DNA of 53,881 bases from Streptomyces blattellae (GTDB lineage: Bacteria; Actinomycetota; Actinomycetes; Streptomycetales; Streptomycetaceae), in the NCBI RefSeq assembly GCF_009709555.1, contig NZ_WJBG01000166.1, forward strand, positions 1 to 53,881, read 5' to 3'. A program made the translations under genes and the position numbers. Below are positions 1 through 8,394 of the stretch, piece by piece. Numbering within the stretch: the stretch's first letter is position 1; every line of letters starts with the position of its first letter. The notes under the pieces were generated by a model. That model saw nothing but the letters and a program-made list of their open reading frames with translations, searched no databases and had not been told where the DNA came from.

Positions 1-1
1 C

Positions 2-2569
2 GCCTTCGCCGACGAGGTCACCCGCGTGGCCCGCGAGGTCGGCACCGACGGCCGGCTCGGCGGACGCGCGCAGGTGCTGGGTGTCTCCGGTGTCTGGCGG
101 GATCTGACGGACAACGTCAACTACATGGCCGACAACCTGACTTCACAGGTGCGGAACATCGCCCAGGTCGCCACGGCCGTGGCGCAGGGCGACCTGTCGA
201 AGAAGATCGACGTGGACGCGCGCGGCGAGATCCTGGAGCTGAAGACCACCATCAACACCATGGTGGACACGCTGTCCTCCTTCTCCTCCGAGGTCACCCG
301 GGTGGCCCGCGAGGTCGGCTCCGAGGGCCAACTCGGCGGCCAGGCACGGGTCGAGGGCGTGTACGGCACCTGGAAGCGCCTGACGACGAACGTGAACGAA
401 CTCGCCTCGAACCTGACCACCCAGGTCCGCGCCATCGCCGAGGTCGCCTCGGCCGTGGCCCAGGGCGACATGTCCCGCTCGATCACCGTGGAGACCCAGG
501 GCGAGGTCGCCGAGCTGAAGGACAACATCAACCTGATGGTGGCCAACCTCCGCGAGACCACCCGCGCCAAGGACTGGCTGGAGTCGAACCTCGCCCGGCT
601 GGCCGCCCTGATGCAGGGCCACCGCGACCTGATGGAGGTCGCCGACCTGATCCTGCGCGAGCTGACCCCGCTGGTGAACGCCCAGTACGGCGCCTTCTAC
701 CTGGCCGACCCCGAGGAGGACGGCGCCTCGCTGCGGCCCACCCTCCCCTCGAAGGGCCTCGCGTTCATCGCGGGATACGGCGCCGCGCAGGGCGCGACCG
801 TCGAGACCGGCGGTCTCCCCGTGCACGGCCTGGTCCGGCAGGCGGCCCGCGAGAAGAAGCGGATCCTGGTGGAGGAGGCCCCGCCGGACTACATCAAGAT
901 CAACAGCGGTCTCGGTGAGGCGGCGCCCACCAGCGTCGTCATCATCCCGATCCCCTTCGAGGGCAAGCTCCTCGGCGTGATCGAACTGGCCTCCTTCTCC
1001 CGCTTCTCCGACGTCCACCTGGCGTTCTTCGACCAGTTCGTGAACACCATCGGCGTCGCCATCAACACCATCATCGCCAACTCCCGCACCGAGTCCCTGC
1101 TCGGCGAGTCCCAGCGCCTGGCGATGCAGCTCCAGGAACGCTCGGACGAACTCCAGGAGCAGCAGGCGGAGTTGCAGCGCTCGAACGCCGAACTGGAGGA
1201 GAAGGCCGCCCTGCTGGCCACCTCCTCGCAGTACAAGTCGGAGTTCCTGGCCAACATGTCGCACGAACTGCGCACCCCGCTGAACTCCCTGCTGATCCTG
1301 GCGAGACTGCTGTCGGACAACCCGGACGGCCATCTCTCCGACCAGGAAGTCCAGTTCGCGACGACGATCCACCGCTCGGGCTCGGACCTGCTCCAGCTGA
1401 TCAACGACATCCTGGACCTGTCGAAGATCGAGGCGGGCAGGATGGACGTACGCCCGAAGAAGCTGCCGCTGATCAAGCTCCTCGACTACGTCCACGCCAC
1501 CTTCCGCCCGCTCACCCTCGACCGGGGGCTCGCCTTCGAGGTCGCGGTCGGCGAGGACGTGCCGCGCGAGATGTACTCGGACGAGCAGCGGCTGCAGCAG
1601 ATCCTGCGCAACCTGCTCTCCAACGCGATCAAGTTCACCGCGACGGGCCGGGTCGAACTCCGCGTCAGCCGGGTCAAGGACCCCGAGCACCGATGGGGGT
1701 CCCCCCGCTCGAACGAAGTCGAGAGTGGGGGAGTCCGCGACACCGACGAAGTGATCGCCTTCACCGTCTCGGACACCGGCATCGGCATCGCGCCGGAGAA
1801 ACTCCCGGTGATCTTCGAGGCGTTCCAGCAGGCCGACGGCACCACCAACCGCAAGTACGGCGGCACCGGACTGGGACTGTCGATCAGCCGGGAGATCGCC
1901 GGTCTGCTGGGCGGCCGTATCGTCGCCGAGAGCGAGCCCGGCAAGGGATCCACCTTCACCTTGTACGTCCCCGTCGTCAGCCCCGGCCACGCGGCGACCG
2001 GCCCGGTCCCCGAGGAACGTCCGCTGCCGGTGCCCGAGCAGCTGTCGGCCGAGCCGTACGCCGCGCACGAGCCCGATGACAGCTGGCCGGCACCCACCAA
2101 ACTGGAGGAGTGGAAATCCGGTCGCGCGGGCCAAGTACTGCCCGGACGAAGGGTGTTGATAGTGGACGACGACATCCGCAACGTCTTCGCCCTCACCCAT
2201 GTCCTGGGCCGGGTCGGGATGCCGGTGCTGTACGCGGAGAACGGCCGCGAGGGCATTGAGACCCTGGAGCGCAACCCGGACGTCGAACTCGTCCTGATGG
2301 ACATCATGATGCCGGAGATGGACGGCTACGAGACCATCGCCGCCATCCGCCGCACCCCCCGCTGGACAGGCCTGCCCATTGTCGCGCTGACCGCGAAGGC
2401 GATGCCGGGAGACCGCGAGAAGTCCATCGCCCGGGGCGCCAACGGCTACGTCCCCAAGCCCGTCGACGTCGACCAGCTGCTGACCGTCGTCTGCGCACTC
2501 CTGGATCCGGATGACGCGGACGCCCAGCAGGCCGACGACGATCCACAGAGTGAGGCACAGTCATCATGA
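2..2569 (+). CDS. Multi-HAMP hybrid sensor histidine kinase, 5' end missing
   Basis: The reading frame is open to the window edge and begins inside a HAMP repeat, so the true start lies upstream. Counting from the GTG at 26, about two and a half HAMP units of the AxAVAQGDxS type fill residues 1-180. A GAF-like domain follows (about 195-350), then a Gln/Glu-rich coiled coil. HisKA carries the phospho-acceptor His in NMSHELRTP (about 413). HATPase motifs are NLLSNAIKFT, DTGIGI and GGTGLGLSIS. A C-terminal receiver has acceptor Asp759 in LMDIMMPEMDG. No transmembrane segment is visible in this part. The protein should autophosphorylate and relay to its own receiver and probably to the overlapping response regulator. 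A palindromic repeat is inserted in frame in the ATPase domain (separate entry). The signal sensed is unknown. Confidence 0.93.
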   Translation, partial: AFADEVTRVAREVGTDGRLGGRAQVLGVSGVWRDLTDNVNYMADNLTSQVRNIAQVATAVAQGDLSKKIDVDARGEILELKTTINTMVDTLSSFSSEVTRVAREVGSEGQLGGQARVEGVYGTWKRLTTNVNELASNLTTQVRAIAEVASAVAQGDMSRSITVETQGEVAELKDNINLMVANLRETTRAKDWLESNLARLAALMQGHRDLMEVADLILRELTPLVNAQYGAFYLADPEEDGASLRPTLPSKGLAFIAGYGAAQGATVETGGLPVHGLVRQAAREKKRILVEEAPPDYIKINSGLGEAAPTSVVIIPIPFEGKLLGVIELASFSRFSDVHLAFFDQFVNTIGVAINTIIANSRTESLLGESQRLAMQLQERSDELQEQQAELQRSNAELEEKAALLATSSQYKSEFLANMSHELRTPLNSLLILARLLSDNPDGHLSDQEVQFATTIHRSGSDLLQLINDILDLSKIEAGRMDVRPKKLPLIKLLDYVHATFRPLTLDRGLAFEVAVGEDVPREMYSDEQRLQQILRNLLSNAIKFTATGRVELRVSRVKDPEHRWGSPRSNEVESGGVRDTDEVIAFTVSDTGIGIAPEKLPVIFEAFQQADGTTNRKYGGTGLGLSISREIAGLLGGRIVAESEPGKGSTFTLYVPVVSPGHAATGPVPEERPLPVPEQLSAEPYAAHEPDDSWPAPTKLEEWKSGRAGQVLPGRRVLIVDDDIRNVFALTHVLGRVGMPVLYAENGREGIETLERNPDVELVLMDIMMPEMDGYETIAAIRRTPRWTGLPIVALTAKAMPGDREKSIARGANGYVPKPVDVDQLLTVVCALLDPDDADAQQADDDPQSEAQSS
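1694..1733. repeat. Streptomyces palindromic interspersed repeat inside the kinase gene
   Basis: This is a C-tract / GCTCGA / ACGAAG / TCGAGAG / G-tract palindrome. Its arms CCCCC-GCTCGA and TCGAGAG-TGGGGG can form a long hairpin. I recognise this sequence as a repeat scattered widely in Streptomyces genomes, mostly between genes. Here it lies inside the HATPase domain and is read in frame as about 14 extra residues (WGSPRSNEVESGG) between two strands of the fold. The frame is kept and the downstream catalytic motifs are intact, so the kinase is probably still functional. Confidence 0.75.
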
Positions 2570-3120
2570 GCGCTGAGGCAACGACCGACGAGCGCGCGAA
2601 CATCCTCCTGGTGGACGACATGGAGGACAACCTGATAGCGCTGGAGGCCGTCCTGGGGTCCCTCAACGAACCGCTCGTGCGGGCACGTTCGGGCGAGGAA
2701 GCGATGAAGGCCCTGCTGCGGCAGCAGTTCGCCCTCGTCCTCCTCGACGTCCGCATGCCGGGCATGGACGGCTTCGAGACCGCCGCGAACATCAAGCGGC
2801 TCGACCAGACCAAGGACGTCCCCATCATCTTCCTCACCGGAGCGGAGGACGACTCCGGCTACGCCTTCCGCGGCTACGCGACCGGAGCCGCGGACTACTT
2901 GACGAAACCGTTCGATCCCTGGGTCCTACGAGCCAAGGTCAGCGTCTTCCTGGACCTGCACCGCAAGAACCGCCAACTGGAGAGGCTGAGCGGCGAGATG
3001 GGCGCGCGGCTGGCCGTACTGGAGGAACAGCTGACGGGGAATGAACCCCAAGATACGGCGACTCTACTGAGGCAGATCAGGGAACTGCGCCAACTGGTAA
3101 GCGAGGGCCGAGGATACTGA
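2566..3120 (+). CDS. Response regulator with receiver domain and C-terminal coiled coil
   Basis: The protein has 184 residues. Its ATG overlaps the kinase stop in an ATGA, so the two are translationally coupled. The receiver domain fills residues 12-130, with the acidic pair DD at 17-18, phospho-acceptor Asp61 in LVLLDVRMPGMDG, a Thr in FLTGAEDD and the Lys of DYLTKPFD. There is no DNA-binding domain. The tail from about 135 is a heptad-like coiled coil rich in Leu, Glu and Arg. It probably acts by protein contact or as a phosphate relay partner of the upstream kinase rather than as a transcription factor. The output is unknown. Confidence 0.9.
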   Translation: MSAEATTDERANILLVDDMEDNLIALEAVLGSLNEPLVRARSGEEAMKALLRQQFALVLLDVRMPGMDGFETAANIKRLDQTKDVPIIFLTGAEDDSGYAFRGYATGAADYLTKPFDPWVLRAKVSVFLDLHRKNRQLERLSGEMGARLAVLEEQLTGNEPQDTATLLRQIRELRQLVSEGRGY

Positions 3121-3160
3121 CATCAGGGGCGCGGGCTGTGTCGACTTGCGGCTCCGCCGC

Positions 3161-3189
3161 GCGGGCACGACCAGCCACGACGTGCCCGC
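3161..3189. terminator. Bidirectional hairpin between convergent genes
   Basis: The arms GCGGGCACG and CGTGCCCGC form a perfect 9-bp stem with an 11-nt loop between the convergent response-regulator and acyl-CoA ligase genes. There is no T-run, as is usual in Streptomyces. Confidence 0.55.
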
Positions 3190-3216
3190 GGCCGCCACGC
3201 AGTCCTACGCCGCCCC

Positions 3217-5091
3217 CTACGCCTCGCGCGCCCCCTCATACATCTCCTCGATGAGGTACTTGTACTCCCGCTCGACAACCGGCCGCTTCAACTTCAGGCT
3301 CGGCGTCAACTCACCATGCTCGACATCGAGATCCCTCGGCAGCAGCCGGAACTTCTTCACCGTCTGCCACCGCTGAAGCCCCTCGTTGAGCTGCTTCACA
3401 TAGCCGTCGATGAGGGCCACCGTGGCAGGCGCGGCGACGACCTCGTCGTACGACTTGCCCTCCAGCCCGTTGTCCTTCGCCCAGCCCATGATCGCCGCCT
3501 CGTCGAGGGCGATCAGCGCACTGCAGAAGTTCCGGTCCGCGCCGATCAGCACGATGTTCGAGGTGTACGGGCACACCGCCTTGAAGCCGCCCTCGACCTC
3601 GGTCGGCGCGACGTACTTGCCGGCGGACGTCTTGAACAGGTCCTTCTTGCGGTCGGTGATCCGCAGATACCCGTCGGCCGACAGCTCGCCGATGTCGCCG
3701 GTGTGGAACCAGCCGTCCGGCTCCAGCACCTCCGCCGTCTTCTCGGGCAGCCCGTGGTAGCCCTCCATGATGCCGGGACCGCGCAGCAGGATCTCGCCGT
3801 CGTCGGCGATGCGGACCTCCGTGCCGGGCAGCGGCTTGCCGACCGTGCCGGTGCGGTAGGCCTCGCCGGGGTTCACGAAGGACGCCGCGGAGGACTCGGT
3901 GAGGCCGTAGCCCTCCAGGATGTGGATGCCGGCGCCGGCGAAGAAGTAGCCGATCTCCGGCGCCAGGGCGACCGAGCCGGAGACACAGGCCCGCAGATTC
4001 CCGCCGAAGGCCTCCCGCAGCTTGGCGTAGACGAGCGCGTCGGCGACCTTGTGCTTGGCGGCGAGCCCGAACGGCACGGAGTGGGTGCCGGTGCGGCGGA
4101 AGTTGTCCTGGGTGACCTTGGCGTACTCGCGGGCGACCCCCGAGGCCCACTGGAAGATCCTGTACTTGGCGGCCCCGCCCTCACGGGCCTTGGCCACGAC
4201 GCCGTTGTAGACCTTCTCGAAGATCCGCGGCACCGCCGCCATGTACGTCGGCTGCACCACCGGCAGATTCTCGATGATCTTGTCGACCCTGCCGTCGACG
4301 GCGGTGACGTGTCCGACCTCGATGTGCCCGGACGTGAGCACCTTGCCGAAGACGTGCGCGAGCGGCAGCCAGAGGTACTGCACGTCGTCCTGGCTGACGA
4401 GCCCGGTCGCGGCGATCGCCTTCGCCATGTACGACCAGTTGTCGTGCGGAAGGCGGACGCCCTTGGGCCGGCCCGTGGTGCCGGAGGTGTAGATGAGGGT
4501 GGCGAGCTGGTCCTTGGTGATCGCGCCGACCCGTTCCTTGATCAGGTCGGGGTTCTTCTCCAGGTACGCGGCGCCCCGGCTCTCCAGCTCGGCGAGGGTG
4601 AGCACCCAGTCGCCGGTCTCGACACCGTCCGGGTCGATGACCACGACGTGGGTCAGCTCGGGCAGCTCGGCGCGCTTCTCCTGCGCCTTGGCCAGCTGCT
4701 CGGCGTTCTCCGCGACGAGGACCCGGCTGCCGGAGTCGGAGAGGATGAACGCCGACTCCTCGGCGTTGGTCTGCGGATAGACCGTGGTGGTGGCGGCGCC
4801 GGCGCACATGATGCCCAGGTCGGCGAGGATCCATTCGATCCTGGTGGCGGAGGCGAGCGCGACACGCTGCTCGGGCCGCACACCCAGTTCGATCAGTCCG
4901 GCGGCGATCGCGTGGACCCGCTCGGCGGTCTGCGCCCAGCTCAGCGACTTCCATTCGTCCGGGCCCTGTCCGGAGGCCGGGGGTACCGGGTAGCGGTACG
5001 CCTCGGCATCCGGCGTGGCGGCCACGCGTTCCAGGAAGAGGCCCGCCACGGACGGCGGACGGTTCTCGATCAAGGTCTGTGTGTCGCTCAC
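3217..5091 (-). CDS. Long-chain fatty acid--CoA ligase (AMP-forming)
   Basis: The protein has 624 residues and belongs to the ANL adenylate-forming superfamily. It activates a fatty acid to acyl-AMP and then acyl-CoA. The P-loop-like motif LIYTSGTTGRPKG is near residue 215, the adenylate motif GYGLTESSA near 395, GWFHTGDIG near 465 and the hinge ITDRKKDLFKTSAGK near 480. The length and sequence fit the bacterial FadD15-like group. The GTG start at 5091 is preceded by GGAGGA. It stands alone, with a repeat-rich promoter upstream that probably binds a regulator. Substrate chain length cannot be read from sequence. Confidence 0.92.
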   Translation of the reverse strand: MSDTQTLIENRPPSVAGLFLERVAATPDAEAYRYPVPPASGQGPDEWKSLSWAQTAERVHAIAAGLIELGVRPEQRVALASATRIEWILADLGIMCAGAATTTVYPQTNAEESAFILSDSGSRVLVAENAEQLAKAQEKRAELPELTHVVVIDPDGVETGDWVLTLAELESRGAAYLEKNPDLIKERVGAITKDQLATLIYTSGTTGRPKGVRLPHDNWSYMAKAIAATGLVSQDDVQYLWLPLAHVFGKVLTSGHIEVGHVTAVDGRVDKIIENLPVVQPTYMAAVPRIFEKVYNGVVAKAREGGAAKYRIFQWASGVAREYAKVTQDNFRRTGTHSVPFGLAAKHKVADALVYAKLREAFGGNLRACVSGSVALAPEIGYFFAGAGIHILEGYGLTESSAASFVNPGEAYRTGTVGKPLPGTEVRIADDGEILLRGPGIMEGYHGLPEKTAEVLEPDGWFHTGDIGELSADGYLRITDRKKDLFKTSAGKYVAPTEVEGGFKAVCPYTSNIVLIGADRNFCSALIALDEAAIMGWAKDNGLEGKSYDEVVAAPATVALIDGYVKQLNEGLQRWQTVKKFRLLPRDLDVEHGELTPSLKLKRPVVEREYKYLIEEMYEGAREA

Positions 5092-5160
5092 GACATCCTC
5101 CGGGGCCCGCTGCTGCGCGGCTGGCTCATTGCGGCTGTTTTCACTGCTGCTGTGTCACGT

Positions 5161-5231
5161 ACGAGCGGTTGCCGATCGTCACTCACGAGCGATTGCCGAT
5201 CGGTTGTTTAACTCACGAGTAACTACCGAGC
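5161..5231 (-). promoter_or_regulatory. Direct-repeat operator candidate upstream of the acyl-CoA ligase
   Basis: Two near-identical 18-mers, ACGAGCGGTTGCCGATCG (5161-5178) and ACGAGCGATTGCCGATCG (5185-5202), lie 24 bp apart. A degenerate third copy starts at 5215 (ACGAGTAACTACCGA), preceded by the interrupted palindrome ACTCACGAGT. The stretch is AT-richer than its surroundings and sits 70-140 bp upstream of the ligase start. No known operator is assigned. A TetR-type fatty-acid regulator is an inference. Confidence 0.5.
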
Positions 5232-5316
5232 AGAGATCAGAGTAGAGCGCGACCGGCCGGTGCGTAAGGGGCTGCGGCCTGTCACTTCCTCCATCGAGCG
5301 CCCGTACGCATGCGCG

Positions 5317-5348
5317 GGGGCTCGCCACGCTGTGACGCGACGAGCCCC
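5317..5348 (-). terminator. Hairpin downstream of lepA
   Basis: GGGGCTCG and CGAGCCCC form an 8-bp stem 23 nt past the lepA stop, extended by inner complementary bases. There is no T-run on the lepA strand. Confidence 0.5.
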
Positions 5349-5370
5349 AATTTTCGCGGGTGACGGTCGG

Positions 5371-7239
5371 CTACTTCTTGCCCTTGCCGGAACCGGCGCT
5401 CTCGTCGCTGGACAGAACGGCGATGAAGGCCTCCTGAGGAACCTCCACGGAACCCACCATCTTCATCCGCTTCTTGCCCTCCTTCTGCTTCTCCAGCAGC
5501 TTCCGCTTACGGGAGATGTCACCGCCGTAGCACTTGGCCAGGACGTCCTTGCGGATGGCGCGGATGGTCTCGCGGGCGATGACCCGGGAGCCGATGGCCG
5601 CCTGGATGGGCACCTCGAAGGCCTGCCGCGGGATCAGCTCGCGCAGCTTGGCGACCAGCCGCACGCCGTACGCGTAGGCCGCGTCCTTGTGCGTGATCGC
5701 CGAGAAGGCGTCCACCTTGTCGCCGTGCAGCAGGATGTCGACCTTGACCAGGCTGGAGGTCTGCTCGCCGGTGGGTTCGTAGTCGAGGGAGGCGTAGCCA
5801 CGCGTCTTGGACTTCAGCTGGTCGAAGAAGTCGAAGACGATCTCCGCGAGCGGCAGCGTGTAGCGGATCTCCACCCGGTCCTCGGACAGGTAGTCCATGC
5901 CGAGCAGGGTGCCGCGCCGGGTCTGACACAGCTCCATGATCGAGCCGATGAACTCGGTCGGGGCGAGGATCGTGGCGCGTACGACGGGCTCGTACACCTC
6001 GTTGATCTTGCCCTCGGGGAACTCGCTCGGGTTGGTGACGGTGTGCTCGGTGCCGTCCTCCATCACGACCCGGTAGACCACGTTCGGCGCGGTGGCGATC
6101 AGGTCGAGGCCGAACTCGCGCTCCAGCCGCTCGCGGATCACGTCGAGGTGCAGCAGGCCGAGGAAGCCGACGCGGAAGCCGAAGCCGAGGGCGGCGGAGG
6201 TCTCCGGCTCGTAGACGAGGGCGGCGTCGTTGAGCTGCAGCTTGTCGAGGGCCTCGCGCAGCTCGGGGTAGTCGGAGCCGTCCAGCGGATACAGACCGGA
6301 GAAGACCATCGGCTTCGGGTCCTTGTAGCCGCCGAGTGCCTCCGTCGCCCCCTTCTGCTGGCTGGTGACGGTGTCACCGACCTTGGACTGCCGGACGTCC
6401 TTCACACCCGTGATCAGGTAACCCACCTCGCCGACGGCGAGGCCGTCGGCGGGCAGCATCTCCGGCGAGTTCGCCCCGATCTCCAGCAGCTCGTGCGTGG
6501 CGCCGGTCGACATCATCCGGATCCGCTCGCGCTTGTTGAGCTGGCCGTCGATGACACGGACGTAGGTGACCACACCCCGGTAGGAGTCGTAGACCGAGTC
6601 GAAGATCATGGCGCGCGCGGGGGCGTCCTGGACACCGACCGGGGCCGGGATCTCCGCGACGACCTTGTCCAGCAGCGCCTCGACGCCCAGGCCGGTCTTG
6701 GCGGAGACCTTGAGGACGTCGCCGGGCTCGCAGCCGACGAGGTTGGCGAGCTCCTCGGAGAACTTCTCGGGCTGCGCGGCCGGCAGGTCGATCTTGTTCA
6801 GTACGGGGATGATCGTGAGGTCGTTCTCCATCGCCAGGTACAGGTTGGCGAGGGTCTGGGCCTCGATGCCCTGGGCGGCGTCGACGAGGAGGATGGTGCC
6901 CTCGCACGCGGCGAGCGACCGTGAGACCTCGTAGGTGAAGTCGACGTGCCCGGGGGTGTCGATCATGTTGAGGATGTGCGTGTTGTTCTTGTCGTGGGTG
7001 GGAGCCCACGGCAGACGCACCGCCTGGGACTTGATCGTGATGCCGCGCTCGCGCTCGATGTCCATGCGGTCGAGGTACTGAGCGCGCATCTGCCGCTGCT
7101 CGACCACCCCGGTCAGCTGGAGCATCCGGTCGGCGAGCGTGGACTTGCCGTGGTCGATGTGCGCGATGATGCAGAAATTGCGGATCAGAGCCGGGGCGGT
7201 ACGGCTCGGCTCGGGCACATTGTTAGGGGTCGCGGGCAC
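5371..7239 (-). CDS. lepA: Elongation factor 4 (ribosomal back-translocase LepA)
   Basis: The protein has 622 residues and is a ribosome-associated translational GTPase. Its motifs are AHIDHGKST (G1), the RGITIKSQ switch, DTPGHVDF (G3) and NKIDLP (G4). The EF4-specific C-terminal domain ends with a Lys/Arg-rich stretch (RKRKLLEKQKEGKKR). The frame is open for 48 codons further upstream, but the family N-terminus (PATPNNVPEPS) starts at the GTG at 7239, which has AGGACC before it. It is divergent from rpsT, the usual actinobacterial arrangement. Confidence 0.97.
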   Translation of the reverse strand: MPATPNNVPEPSRTAPALIRNFCIIAHIDHGKSTLADRMLQLTGVVEQRQMRAQYLDRMDIERERGITIKSQAVRLPWAPTHDKNNTHILNMIDTPGHVDFTYEVSRSLAACEGTILLVDAAQGIEAQTLANLYLAMENDLTIIPVLNKIDLPAAQPEKFSEELANLVGCEPGDVLKVSAKTGLGVEALLDKVVAEIPAPVGVQDAPARAMIFDSVYDSYRGVVTYVRVIDGQLNKRERIRMMSTGATHELLEIGANSPEMLPADGLAVGEVGYLITGVKDVRQSKVGDTVTSQQKGATEALGGYKDPKPMVFSGLYPLDGSDYPELREALDKLQLNDAALVYEPETSAALGFGFRVGFLGLLHLDVIRERLEREFGLDLIATAPNVVYRVVMEDGTEHTVTNPSEFPEGKINEVYEPVVRATILAPTEFIGSIMELCQTRRGTLLGMDYLSEDRVEIRYTLPLAEIVFDFFDQLKSKTRGYASLDYEPTGEQTSSLVKVDILLHGDKVDAFSAITHKDAAYAYGVRLVAKLRELIPRQAFEVPIQAAIGSRVIARETIRAIRKDVLAKCYGGDISRKRKLLEKQKEGKKRMKMVGSVEVPQEAFIAVLSSDESAGSGKGKK

Positions 7240-7336
7240 GCAGGGTCCTGATTCTTGAGATATCCGCAGGGTCAGCGGCTCGGGTCGGATCGATACGTAG
7301 GCTCCATGGTCCCACGGGCGGCGACCGGGCACCGTT

Positions 7337-7366
7337 TTGGGCCGTCGCCGGGGCCGCTGGTAGTCT
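7337..7366 (+). promoter_or_regulatory. Probable promoter of rpsT
   Basis: TTGGGC (7337-7342) and TAGTCT (7361-7366) are 18 bp apart and about 100 bp before rpsT. They resemble a housekeeping sigma (HrdB) promoter. No start-site data are available. Confidence 0.4.
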
Positions 7367-7467
7367 GGGTGGCTGTGTCTCATGCCCTCTCAGCGCGAGG
7401 CACGCTCCAGAAAATCATCGGTACGGGTCCCGTGCGGTCCCGTGCCAGAACCTGAAAAGGCTCATTC

Positions 7468-7734
7468 GTGGCGAACATCAAGTCCCAGATCAAGCGGATC
7501 AAGACCAACGAGAAGGCCCGGCTGCGCAACAAGGCCGTCAAGTCCTCCCTGAAGACCGCGATCCGCAAGGCCCGTGAGGCCGCTGCCGCGGGTGACGTCG
7601 AGAAGGCCACCGAGTACCAGCGCGCTGCCGCGCGTCAGCTCGACAAGGCCGTCTCCAAGGGCGTCATCCACAAGAACCAGGCCGCCAACAAGAAGTCGGC
7701 GCTGGCTTCCAAGGTCGCTTCGCTCAACGGCTGA
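7468..7734 (+). CDS. rpsT: 30S ribosomal protein S20
   Basis: The protein has 88 residues, begins MANIKSQIKRIKTNEKAR and is very basic and helical, as S20 is. It binds 16S rRNA early in 30S assembly. The start is a GTG. The gene stands alone on the plus strand, divergent from lepA, and ends before a strong hairpin. Confidence 0.97.
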   Translation: MANIKSQIKRIKTNEKARLRNKAVKSSLKTAIRKAREAAAAGDVEKATEYQRAAARQLDKAVSKGVIHKNQAANKKSALASKVASLNG

Positions 7735-7856
7735 CACTTGATTTGACCGCCGGAGGGAATCGAGCGGGCCCTCTCTCATCCGCTCCCGTCCGGCACCCCG
7801 AGCCTGTACGCGGCCTGCGTTCGCCACGCGGGTACGGGCTCACCCTCTCGAACCGG

Positions 7857-7901
7857 AGGCCCCGGCACCTCGCCCTTCCCCAGGGCGGGCGCCGGGGCCT
7901 T
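7857..7901. terminator. Strong hairpin terminator between rpsT and the SnoaL-like gene
   Basis: AGGCCCCGGC and GCCGGGGCCT flank an inner CGCCC/GGGCG pair with a short loop. It lies between convergent genes and probably serves both. Confidence 0.7.
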
Positions 7902-7931
7902 CGGTGTGCGCCGACCTCGTTCGCCGGGCGT

Positions 7932-8327
7932 TTACGACCAGAACTCGTTGCCCTTGTCGATATCGGTGACGCACTCGTCGAGATCGCTGATCTTGTCTCC
8001 GACGACCCGGAAGACGATGGCTCCGTCCTCGTCGATGCGCTTGCCCTGGCGTTCCGCCGTGAAGTGATGCGCGGCGACCGCGTGGCCCCGGCCGTCGACG
8101 AGGATGTTGCGCAGTTCGACCTGCATCGTGCCGGCCGTCTCCTGGAACAGTCGGCCGTACATGTCGATGACCGCGTCCTGCCCCTTGAAGTCGCCCGACA
8201 GCTGGTGACTTCCCGGTACGTGGTGCGTGCAGTCCGACGTCATCAGCCCGCGCAGGGCATCCATGTCACCGCGGGTGAAGGCTTCGTAGCCCTTGCGGAC
8301 GAGAGTTGCGTGCGGGTGTTCAGCCAT
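7932..8327 (-). CDS. SnoaL-like / NTF2-fold small protein
   Basis: The protein has 131 residues from the ATG at 8327; an in-frame start four codons upstream is less likely. It has the SnoaL/ketosteroid-isomerase-like pattern: an N-terminal helix (LVRKGYEAFTRGDMDALRGLM), then HHVPGSHQLSGDFKGQDAVIDMYGRLF and a beta sheet ending in ISDLDECVTDID. Members of this fold are cyclases, isomerases or ligand-binding proteins, and the substrate cannot be predicted here. No biosynthetic neighbours suggest a polyketide role. Confidence 0.75.
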   Translation of the reverse strand: MAEHPHATLVRKGYEAFTRGDMDALRGLMTSDCTHHVPGSHQLSGDFKGQDAVIDMYGRLFQETAGTMQVELRNILVDGRGHAVAAHHFTAERQGKRIDEDGAIVFRVVGDKISDLDECVTDIDKGNEFWS

Positions 8328-8394
8328 GCCAGACGCCACCTTTCCGTCATATCGGCGATCTACGGCTGATACACCCGATTCTCCTCTCTTCGGG

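Noticed and set aside
143..2200. Long antisense open frame opposite the kinase (and similar ones such as 3316-5211 + and 36267-37691 +)
   Set aside because: They follow the codon-position GC bias of the real genes, contain no family motifs and overlap strong genes completely.
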